Source of the DNA: Brevibacterium picturae
GTDB taxonomy: Bacteria; Actinomycetota; Actinomycetes; Actinomycetales; Brevibacteriaceae
Length of the DNA: 11,733 nucleotides
Assembly: GCF_030453725.1 (NCBI RefSeq)
Contig: NZ_JAKDJU010000094.1
Coordinates: 1-11,733, forward strand
Direction: 5' to 3'
In this document: one piece after another, positions 6,221 through 11,733 of the stretch
Layout: each line of letters begins with the position of its first letter
Position numbering within the stretch: position 1 is the first letter of the stretch
Position numbers and translations under genes: made by a program
The notes under the pieces: generated by a model
The model's input: only the letters and a program-made list of their open reading frames with translations
Databases searched by the model: none
What the model was told of the DNA's origin: nothing

Positions 6221-7584
6221 ATGTTGACGAACCGGGACTTCGCGCCCTGGAAGGCCACGGAGATGTCAGCGGTCGGACCGGCACGGTGCTTGGCGACGAT
6301 GATGTCGGCCTCGCCGGCACGTTCGTGTTCCTTGTCGTACATGTCGTCACGATGGATGAGCAGCACCATATCGGCGTCCTGCTCGATCGAACCGGACTCA
6401 CGCAGATCCGAGATCATCGGCCGCTTGTCCGTCCTCTGCTCGCTGCCACGGTTGAGCTGCGAAAGAGCAATGACAGGGATCTCGAGTTCCTTGGCCAGCA
6501 GCTTGAGCGAACGCGAGAACTCGGAGACCTCCTGCTGACGTGATTCGACTCGTTTGCCGGAGCTCATCAGTTGCAGGTAGTCGACGCAGACCATCTTGAG
6601 GTCGTGCTGCTGCTTGAGGCGACGGCACTTCGCACGGATCTCGGTCAACGCCATGTTCGGAGAATCGTCGACGAACAGCGGGGCATCGTTGATGCGCGAT
6701 TCCGTCGCGGCCAGAGTCGTCCAGTCGTGAGGGGAGAGCTCACCTCGGCGGAGGTTCTGCAAGGGGATCTCCGACTCCGCGGACAGCAGACGCATGACGA
6801 GTTCGTTCTTGCCCATCTCCAAGGAGAAGAACACTGCGGCCTGGCCGTTGTGGATTGCCGCCGAGCGCATGAAGTCCAGCGCCAGAGTGGACTTGCCGAC
6901 ACCCGGACGAGCCGCGATGACGATCATCGTGCCCGGGTGGAAACCGTTGGTGAGCTGGTCGAATTCGGTGAACCCGGACGGCACACCGGCAGTCATACCG
7001 TCGGTGTCGCCATTGCGTTCGATCTCCTGAGCGACATCGCCGAGGATGTCGGCGAGGATCAGATAATCCTCAGTGGTGTGGCGCTCGGTGACCTGGTAGA
7101 TCTCCGCCTGAGCGGAATTGACGACCTCATCGGTGTCGCCCTCGGCGTCATAGCCCATCTGCACAATGCGGGTACCGGCCTCGACGAGGCGCCGCAGCAC
7201 TGCCTGTTCGCGCACGATCGCTGCGTAGTAGCCGGCGTTCGCAGCCGTCGGGACGGAGGAGATGAGCGTGTGCAGGTACGCCGCACCGCCGACACGGGAC
7301 AGGTCGCCGGTCTTCGTCAGGTAGTTCGCCACGGTCACGGAGTCCGCGGGTTCACCGCGCGAATACAGGTCGAGCACAGCCTCGTAGATGGTCTCGTGAG
7401 CTGGCTTGTAGAAGTCATCGCCGGCCATGGACTCGACGCAGTCGGCGATCGCATCCTTGGACAGGAGCATCGCACCGAGGACGCTCTGCTCCGCCTCGAC
7501 GTCCTGCGGTGGGGTTCTCAGCCCGTCATACCCCTGATTGTTGCTCAATCGTCTTCCTCTTCCTCGAACCTCGTCGGTGGACAC
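6211..7584 (-). CDS. dnaB: Replicative DNA helicase DnaB
   Basis: The hexameric 5'-3' helicase that unwinds DNA at the replication fork and recruits primase. It has 457 residues, normal for the family, with no intein. The N-terminal domain (about 20-165) begins with the conserved LRTPPQDVEAEQSVLGAMLLSKDAI. The RecA-like C-terminal domain (about 200-457) has Walker A RPGVGKST (226-233), the catalytic Glu256 in FFSLEM, Walker B VCVDYLQLM with Asp335, the SQLNRG block (375-380), and the arginine-finger region AKHRAGPT with Lys432 and Arg434. It starts at GTG 7584; the best ribosome site, GGAGGG (7597-7602), is 12 bases upstream, an unusually long spacing. dnaB often follows rpsF-ssb-rpsR-rplI in actinobacteria; here an ABC transporter operon lies immediately upstream. 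It should be essential. Confidence 0.98.
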   Translation of the reverse strand: MSTDEVRGRGRRLSNNQGYDGLRTPPQDVEAEQSVLGAMLLSKDAIADCVESMAGDDFYKPAHETIYEAVLDLYSRGEPADSVTVANYLTKTGDLSRVGGAAYLHTLISSVPTAANAGYYAAIVREQAVLRRLVEAGTRIVQMGYDAEGDTDEVVNSAQAEIYQVTERHTTEDYLILADILGDVAQEIERNGDTDGMTAGVPSGFTEFDQLTNGFHPGTMIVIAARPGVGKSTLALDFMRSAAIHNGQAAVFFSLEMGKNELVMRLLSAESEIPLQNLRRGELSPHDWTTLAATESRINDAPLFVDDSPNMALTEIRAKCRRLKQQHDLKMVCVDYLQLMSSGKRVESRQQEVSEFSRSLKLLAKELEIPVIALSQLNRGSEQRTDKRPMISDLRESGSIEQDADMVLLIHRDDMYDKEHERAGEADIIVAKHRAGPTADISVAFQGAKSRFVNMPQ

Positions 7585-7596
7585 CCGCTGTCAGCG

Positions 7597-7609
7597 CCCT
7601 CCAACTGTA
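7597..7609 (-). promoter_or_regulatory. dnaB ribosome site and possible -10 box
   Basis: On the minus strand TACAGT (7604-7609) fits TANNNT, and GGAGGG (7597-7602) is a strong ribosome-site match. If TACAGT were used, the transcript would begin inside or just after the GGAGGG, so the two cannot both act in the simplest way; dnaB may also be transcribed from further upstream. A short palindrome (7586-7596) lies between GGAGGG and the GTG. Confidence 0.3.
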
Positions 7610-7655
7610 CCTGGATCGAGAACCCGCAGACCCACCTCGGCGGGGATATCCGGGT

Positions 7656-7671
7656 GTGAGCACAAGCTCAC
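7656..7671 (-). terminator. Perfect hairpin between the permease operon and dnaB
   Basis: GTGAGC (7656-7661) and GCTCAC (7666-7671) are perfect inverted arms around a 4-base loop, located 25 bases after the stop of the last permease gene. No T-run follows on the minus strand. It could end the transporter transcript or be a protein-binding site upstream of dnaB. Confidence 0.4.
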
Positions 7672-7695
7672 TCCGGCATGCTCAGAAAGCCGCCC

Positions 7696-9078
7696 TCACT
7701 CCCGTGAACGACCGGCCGTCGCCACGGATACGAGGATCGGCTTCGCCAGCTGCAGTCCCGATCTGATGATGAGAATACCGATGAGCACTGACGCGAGAAT
7801 CGTGAGGAAGGTGATCGGTTTGAGCACCAGGGCAGCCCCGGCCAGTGGCAGCACGAGGACGAGACCGAGTCCGCCGGCCAGCAGCGACACCCAGATGGCC
7901 GGGCCCAGAACCGCTCTCACCATCGCCCGGTGCATGGTCTCCGGATCCATTCCCGCGGCATAGAGGTCTTGGAAGGTGTCGGCGCGGTCGTAGATGTCTG
8001 CGACCTGGTTGATCAGGGCCGATACTGCGATGAGGAGAATTGAGATCGCCATCACCAGCATGACTCCGGTGAAGATGTCCTGGAGGAGGAACCGGTCTGC
8101 GTCCGTCATCTGGGCACCAGATTCGTCACCCGCGTCGAGGCCGATCTGCATGAGGGAGATGCCCGAACCGCCCACGGCCGCGACGAATGCGGTCATGGCC
8201 AGACCGGAGACTCGGCGCCAGAACCGTTTGGGTTCGTCGGAGACCAGACGGGCGGCGATGAGGCGTTCCGGTGTCCGCGCCCGGTTGCCGCTCAGGTGGG
8301 CGAACCACCTGATCAGCAGCCCGCCGACGAGGTCGACGACAAGCAGCCCGAGAACGAACATCGCGATGACGGCGGTGAGGAGGATGCCCAGTCCGAGCCC
8401 TCCGCTCTGCGTCAGCGTCACGGCCACCGGCAGGAGCACAATCGCGATGGCCGCCAGAACGACCTGAATCACGGGGAACTTCCGCTCGAGGGCCTTGGTG
8501 CGCACACCCAGCGGTGAGATCGCGACCTTGCGCAGGCCCATCAGCGCCGCGGCGATGCATACGAAGATGAGGAACACGACCACCGCGGCGACGAGCCAGG
8601 CGGGCATGAGCATGTTCTCGTATCCGATGGGATGGCCCATGAAGTGGATGAGGCTCACCGGCCACGCCAGGCCCAGGTAGCCGAGGACACCGAGGACGAT
8701 TCCGCAGATTGCGGGCACCAGCGGCTCGACCACCGCGAGGGTGACGGTGGACGAGCGGCTCGCCCCGAGCAGCGACATCGTGGACAGGCGCTCGTCCTGT
8801 CGACGGGCCGACAGGGTCGCCGAGGCAGACGCCAGGGTGCTCGCGGGAATCACGAGCAGGATGGTCGCGAAGCTCGCGAGGAATTTGTACATGAAGTCCA
8901 TGCCCGCCGTGTCCGGGTCCGGGCCGGCCGGGGTCTGGAAGAACATCCAGGCCCCGGCGGCGACGGTGAGGAACAGGGAGGTGCAGGCGAAGAACGCGCT
9001 CATCACCAGGATCGAACTCGGCGAGGTCAACGTCGTGCGTCCCAGGACGAGGGGAACGACGCGAGTTGCTGTGGACAT
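7696..9078 (-). CDS. ABC transporter permease, FtsX-like family (second of two)
   Basis: A 460-residue membrane protein with about ten predicted membrane segments (roughly 23-47, 66-90, 112-140, 158-182, 203-224, 228-258, 291-310, 335-358, 390-418, 422-440). Two cytoplasmic coupling regions typical of FtsX/MacB/BceB-type permeases are visible: LSARRQDERLSTMSLLGAS (89-107) after the second segment and IYDRADTFQDLYAAGM (362-377) after the eighth. These contact the ATPase. No large extracellular domain is present, unlike MacB or BceB. It is strongly similar along its length to the adjacent upstream permease, so the pair probably form a heterodimer with the single ATPase. GGAGGAG stands 6 bases before the ATG, and only 13 bases separate it from the preceding gene. 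The substrate is unknown; peptides or lipids are usual for such transporters. Confidence 0.92.
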   Translation of the reverse strand: MSTATRVVPLVLGRTTLTSPSSILVMSAFFACTSLFLTVAAGAWMFFQTPAGPDPDTAGMDFMYKFLASFATILLVIPASTLASASATLSARRQDERLSTMSLLGASRSSTVTLAVVEPLVPAICGIVLGVLGYLGLAWPVSLIHFMGHPIGYENMLMPAWLVAAVVVFLIFVCIAAALMGLRKVAISPLGVRTKALERKFPVIQVVLAAIAIVLLPVAVTLTQSGGLGLGILLTAVIAMFVLGLLVVDLVGGLLIRWFAHLSGNRARTPERLIAARLVSDEPKRFWRRVSGLAMTAFVAAVGGSGISLMQIGLDAGDESGAQMTDADRFLLQDIFTGVMLVMAISILLIAVSALINQVADIYDRADTFQDLYAAGMDPETMHRAMVRAVLGPAIWVSLLAGGLGLVLVLPLAGAALVLKPITFLTILASVLIGILIIRSGLQLAKPILVSVATAGRSRE

Positions 9079-9091
9079 GTCGATCTCCTCC

Positions 9092-10462
9092 CTACGCCGC
9101 GGCGGTCACAGCGGTGACCCGTCGCACGAGCGGGCGGGTGAACTGCAGTCCCAGCCACACCATCGCCACGCCGCCGACGAGCACCGATGCGACGACGGCG
9201 ATGGTCAGAGGATCGCCGAGGTCACTCGCCGAGGCCATGAGAGCGGCCAGCATTCCACCCAGCAGCAGGGACACGAGGGTGACGAGGACGATGGGTGACA
9301 TGACAGCATTGACGGTAACCCGGTGCATCATTGTGCGCGTCATCCCCGCCGAGTGCAGTTCCCGATAGGTCGATGCCCGGTCGAGGATGTCTGCGGCCTG
9401 GTTGATCGTCGCGGAGATCACGATGAAGACGAATGCGATGGCCAGAGTGAGGATGAGTCCGGTGAAGATGTCGTCGGCCATGTACTGGTACGGGCCCATG
9501 ATGGCCTTGTCCGCGGCGGTGAGATCTCCCTGATTCGCCCGCATCATCGCCGCGCCGGCCCCGCCGACGACCGCGATGAAGGTGATCATCGCAAGACCGG
9601 CCACGCGCCGCCAGTACTGAGCGGGAGCATCGGCGATCATCGACGCCGCGATCATTGCCGTCGGCCCGCGGGCGATCCGGTGACTGAACCAGCCATGGAT
9701 GCGCATGACGAGGACCCCGATGACGTTGATGAGCAGAAGCGCAATGCCGATCGTGATGATGCTTGCGACGACGAAGACCATCGTCGGCTGGTTCCGGTCG
9801 AGGGAGAAGACGAGGGCACCGATCATGCCTGCCACGAGCACGACGACGGCGATGACCCGAGCCACTGGGAATTTCCGTGCCAGTGACCTGGTGCGCACGC
9901 CCAGCGGCGAGACCGTGATCTTACGCAGGCCGAGCAGCGCTGCGAACAGGCAGACGAAGAGCAGCACCACGACGACTGCGGCGAGCAGCCACCAGGGCAT
10001 CAGGAGTGCGGAGTACCCCAGCGGCTCACCGGTGAAGACGAGGAAGCTGAGCGGGTAGGCCAGCAGGAAGTAGCCGGCGATCCCCGCAATGATGCCGACT
10101 GCTGCGGGGATGAAGGGCTCGGCGACCGCGAGGAGTCGGACGGTGCCGGGCTTCGCGCCCAGCAGGGAGAGGGTGGACAGACGTTCGTCCTGGCGCCGGG
10201 CGCTCAACTTCGCCGAGGCGACTCCCAAGCTGATCGCGGGAACGATGAGGAAGACCGTGGCCAGGGTGGCGAGCATGCGATAGAGGTCGCCCACCTCGGC
10301 GTATCCGGAGACCTCGGGACGGTCGTTGAACGCCCAGGCTCCGCCGGCGACGGTGAGGAAGAGGGTCGAGCAGGCGAAGAACGCGATGGCCACGAGCTTC
10401 GAGGTGGTTGAGGCGAACGATTGCTTGGTCAGTACGACGGGAAGGATATTCATGGTCGGCAT
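9092..10462 (-). CDS. ABC transporter permease, FtsX-like family (first of two)
   Basis: A 456-residue permease with about ten membrane segments and the same two coupling motifs as its neighbour: LSARRQDERLSTLSLLGAK after the second segment and ILDRASTYRELHSAGM after the eighth. Long shared stretches, such as LLGLRKITVSPLGVRTRSLARKFPV against LMGLRKVAISPLGVRTKALERKFPV, show that the two permeases arose by duplication. The region between the seventh and eighth segments is short, so there is no big extracellular sensor domain. The start is uncertain: GTG at 10465, ATG at 10462 or ATG at 10453. I prefer 10462, because TGATG joins it to the ATPase stop and no separate ribosome site is seen, suggesting translational coupling. 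Confidence 0.92.
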   Translation of the reverse strand: MPTMNILPVVLTKQSFASTTSKLVAIAFFACSTLFLTVAGGAWAFNDRPEVSGYAEVGDLYRMLATLATVFLIVPAISLGVASAKLSARRQDERLSTLSLLGAKPGTVRLLAVAEPFIPAAVGIIAGIAGYFLLAYPLSFLVFTGEPLGYSALLMPWWLLAAVVVVLLFVCLFAALLGLRKITVSPLGVRTRSLARKFPVARVIAVVVLVAGMIGALVFSLDRNQPTMVFVVASIITIGIALLLINVIGVLVMRIHGWFSHRIARGPTAMIAASMIADAPAQYWRRVAGLAMITFIAVVGGAGAAMMRANQGDLTAADKAIMGPYQYMADDIFTGLILTLAIAFVFIVISATINQAADILDRASTYRELHSAGMTRTMMHRVTVNAVMSPIVLVTLVSLLLGGMLAALMASASDLGDPLTIAVVASVLVGGVAMVWLGLQFTRPLVRRVTAVTAAA

Positions 10463-11265
10463 CACCGGTTGTTCTGGACGTACTGATTGTTCTGGACGTA
10501 CTGCGTCGGCGCCTGCTGGGCCTGGGCAGCGGAGTCGGAGACGATCCGGCCGTCGGCGAGACGGACGATGCGGGAGCAGCGGGCGGCCACGGTCTCGTCA
10601 TGGGTGACCACGACCAGGGTCGATCCGCGGCCGGTGGTGGAAGCGAGGAGTTCGGAGAGCACCTCGGTGGAGGTGGTGGAGTCCAGGGCACCTGTGGGTT
10701 CGTCGGCGAAGGTGACCACGGGCTGGGTGACCTGGGCGCGGGCGATGGCCACACGCTGGGCCTGACCGCCGGAGAGCTGACCGATGCGCTTGCTCAGGTG
10801 CTCGGCCAGTCCCAGACGCTGAAGCCATGCACGGGCGTGTTCGGTCGCATCGGGGCGCTTCATGCCCGCCAGCATTGCGGCGAGGGCCACGTTGTCCAAC
10901 GCGGAGAGCTCGGGCAGGAGCAGCCCCTGCTGGAAGACGAAGCCGAAGACCTCACGGCGCAGTGCGGTGCGGCCCTTCTCCTTCAGCGAGGTGATCTCTG
11001 CTGCGGCGCTGCGGTCGGTGGGCAGGAGGCGGATATTGCCCTCATCAGGGCGGATGATACCGGCCAGGCAGTGCAGGAGCGTGGTCTTTCCGGAACCCGA
11101 GGGGCCCATGATGGCCAACGATTCGCCGAGGCCGATGGTGAGGTCGACTCCGGCGAGCGCATAGGTCTGGTTGTAGTGCTTGCTGATGTTCGTCGATGTG
11201 ATGATCGCGGGAAGCTGTGTGTTTGTCATGGCTCCATCTTTTCGCAATCGACCTTGCGCGACCAT
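10462..11265 (-). CDS. ABC transporter ATP-binding protein, MacB/LolD type
   Basis: A 267-residue ATPase that powers the two permeases encoded directly downstream. It carries a full set of ABC motifs: Walker A GPSGSGKTT (54-62), Q-loop FQQ (Gln112), signature LSGGQAQRVAIARA (164-177), Walker B VVTFADEPTGALD with Glu189, and the switch His222 in VTHDE. The DEPTGALD form places it in the MacB/LolD/BceA branch, which pairs with FtsX-type permeases. The C-terminal tail (about 245-267) is rich in Gln and ends in two QYVQNN repeats, an extension not usual in the family. GGGAGG stands 5 bases before the ATG at 11265. An ATG at 11229 would give the more usual N-terminus but has a poorly spaced ribosome site. 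The stop overlaps the next start. Confidence 0.95.
   Translation of the reverse strand: MVAQGRLRKDGAMTNTQLPAIITSTNISKHYNQTYALAGVDLTIGLGESLAIMGPSGSGKTTLLHCLAGIIRPDEGNIRLLPTDRSAAAEITSLKEKGRTALRREVFGFVFQQGLLLPELSALDNVALAAMLAGMKRPDATEHARAWLQRLGLAEHLSKRIGQLSGGQAQRVAIARAQVTQPVVTFADEPTGALDSTTSTEVLSELLASTTGRGSTLVVVTHDETVAARCSRIVRLADGRIVSDSAAQAQQAPTQYVQNNQYVQNNR
10469..10503. repeat. Two tandem copies of an 18-base unit
   Basis: The plus-strand unit TTGTTCTGGACGTACTGA at 10469-10486 is repeated at 10487, with the first 17 bases identical. On the minus strand it encodes the double QYVQNN at the very end of the ATPase, just before the coupled start of the next gene. Because the unit is six codons, gain or loss of a copy keeps the frame. 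Confidence 0.9.
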
Positions 11266-11313
11266 GAAGTCCTCCCACCTCCTGGGCAGGGAAAACCCGA
11301 CCCTTCGAGCGGG

Positions 11314-11319
11314 GCTATA
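11314..11319 (-). promoter_or_regulatory. Possible -10 box of the ABC transporter operon
   Basis: The minus-strand hexamer TATAGC is the only A/T-rich -10 candidate upstream of the ATPase gene. Its -35 would fall around 11337-11343, touching the -35 of the divergent arsR promoter; no consensus -35 is visible there. It would give a leader of about 40 bases containing the GGGAGG ribosome site. Confidence 0.35.
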
Positions 11320-11339
11320 AGCCGCGGCACGTCGGGCCA

Positions 11340-11369
11340 TTGACAGGCAAGTACCTGCTTGCCTATTAT
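11340..11369 (+). promoter_or_regulatory. arsR promoter, consensus -35 and -10
   Basis: TTGACA at 11340-11345 and TATTAT at 11364-11369 are separated by 18 bases. It is by far the best promoter match in the window. Transcription should start 6-7 bases after the -10, at or next to the GTG at 11376, making the arsR transcript leaderless. Confidence 0.85.
11345..11364. promoter_or_regulatory. Inverted-repeat operator inside the arsR promoter
   Basis: AGGCAAG (11345-11351) and CTTGCCT (11358-11364) are perfect inverted arms around the six bases TACCTG. The repeat exactly fills the space between -35 and -10, where a bound dimer would block RNA polymerase. ArsR-family dimers typically bind such imperfect or perfect 12-2-12-like or shorter palindromes and repress their own gene. 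Assignment to this ArsR is inference from position. Confidence 0.75.
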
Positions 11370-11375
11370 GATGAT

Positions 11376-11696
11376 GTGGCTGATATCTTCAAGGCACTTT
11401 CAGACTTGACTCGGCGGACTATTCTCGATGAGCTGGTCGACCGTGACGATCAGACCCTGTTCGAAATCTGCTCTCGGCTGAGCAACAAACATGAGCTGAA
11501 CATGTCCCGACAGGCGGTGTCCCAACACCTCGCGGTGCTGGAAGCTGCTGGGCTTGTCCGCTCACGCAGAGAAGGCAGATACAAGTTCCATCGCATCGAC
11601 CCGGCGCCGCTGCGGTCGATGCTCCATCGGTGGACGACACCGCAGACGACTATGAATACGAATGAACAGACAACTATCACCGAGGAGTCATCATGA
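11376..11696 (+). CDS. ArsR-family transcriptional repressor, no metal motif
   Basis: A 106-residue winged-helix repressor. The start MADIFKALSDLTRRTILDELV and the recognition region NMSRQAVSQHLAVLEAAGLVRSRREGRYKFHRID (about 42-75), with its wing, are typical of the ArsR/SmtB fold. The third-helix position that carries CxC in metal sensors reads FEICSRL with one Cys (32), so metal sensing is unlikely; relatives paired with VOC or SRPBCC genes often have no known ligand. The GTG at 11376 is chosen because it starts the conserved sequence and lies where the strong promoter should begin transcription. The frame is open back to 11340, but that would start inside the -35. The C-terminal tail is Thr-rich. 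Its last bases overlap the next gene as ATGA. Confidence 0.9.
   Translation: MADIFKALSDLTRRTILDELVDRDDQTLFEICSRLSNKHELNMSRQAVSQHLAVLEAAGLVRSRREGRYKFHRIDPAPLRSMLHRWTTPQTTMNTNEQTTITEESS
11682..11687 (+). promoter_or_regulatory. Ribosome site of the VOC gene inside arsR
   Basis: GAGGAG lies 5 bases before the ATG at 11693, within the last codons of arsR. Together with the ATGA overlap it indicates one transcript and coupled translation. Confidence 0.7.
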
Positions 11697-11733
11697 AGGC
11701 ACAGTGGATCAGCATTCCCGTCGACGATCAGGC
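11693..11733 (+). CDS. Probable VOC-family (glyoxalase-fold) protein, N-terminus only
   Basis: Only 13 complete codons are inside the window: MKAQWISIPVDDQ, with the next codon beginning GC. This matches the first strand of VOC (vicinal oxygen chelate) proteins that are commonly encoded directly after an ArsR gene of this kind (pattern xxxxxIxVxDQxxAxxFY). The fold includes glyoxalases, dioxygenases and drug-binding resistance proteins, so no function can be given. The gene overlaps arsR by 4 bases and is cut by the window edge. Confidence 0.6.
   Translation, partial: MKAQWISIPVDDQ

Noticed and set aside
6571..7659. Long open plus-strand frame of 362 codons
   Set aside because: It is antisense to dnaB, whose protein is unmistakable; the plus-strand reading has no recognisable domain and is a by-product of high GC content.
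11292..11313. CCCG/CGGG hairpin followed by TTTT on the minus strand in the ATPase leader, as an attenuator
   Set aside because: The stem is four base pairs with a ten-base loop, and the predicted transcript would begin inside it.
10408..11343. Long open plus-strand frame of 311 codons, rich in Gly and Asp
   Set aside because: It is antisense to the ABC ATPase with its complete motif set.
11340..11375. Twelve extra N-terminal codons for ArsR starting at 11340
   Set aside because: They lie inside the -35, operator and -10 of a consensus promoter and do not resemble the ArsR N-terminus.
1..11733. CRISPR array, tRNA, rRNA, insertion sequence, phage or plasmid genes
   Set aside because: No spaced repeats, transposase or integrase motifs, RNA-gene signatures or attachment-site-like repeats were seen on reading both strands.

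Overview
This window comes from a high-GC actinobacterium. The DnaB sequence, the G/C-rich codon usage, GTG starts and gene starts set directly behind -10-like boxes all suggest this. The genus is probably Brevibacterium or a close relative, but that is an impression from the proteins. No rRNA, tRNA, CRISPR array, insertion sequence or phage gene was seen. Most of the window is ordinary chromosome: small enzymes and regulators on one side of the replicative helicase gene dnaB, and an ABC transporter operon on the other.

Left part (1-3181). After a short stretch that may hold a gene remnant come a hexapeptide-repeat acetyltransferase and an SRPBCC-domain protein, both on the minus strand. Divergent from these are a GNAT acetyltransferase broken by an in-frame TGA and an AlkZ/YcaQ-like (HTH_42) winged-helix protein, both on the plus strand.

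Middle (3220-7584), all minus strand. In transcription order this holds dnaB, a GNAT acetyltransferase, a RibD/dihydrofolate-reductase-like protein that appears to have lost about 30 internal residues, a second GNAT acetyltransferase and a LysR-type regulator. Two stretches carry no clear gene: 5259-5548, with a possible short-chain dehydrogenase remnant, and 6080-6210.

Right part (7696-11733). A three-gene minus-strand operon encodes an ABC transporter: one MacB/LolD-type ATPase and two tandem, clearly paralogous FtsX-type permeases of about 460 residues. It ends 111 bases upstream of dnaB. Divergent from it lies an ArsR-family repressor gene followed, with a 4-base ATGA overlap, by the start of a probable VOC (glyoxalase-fold) gene that runs off the window. 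The arsR promoter is very clear: TTGACA, 18 bases, TATTAT, with a perfect inverted repeat filling the spacer and a GTG start where transcription should begin. This suggests an autorepressed, leaderless repressor that may also control the transporter.

I do not see a convincing undescribed multi-gene system. The observations most worth following are the arsR operator architecture, the recurring leaderless-type starts, the two damaged genes, and the altered catalytic motif in the AlkZ-like protein.
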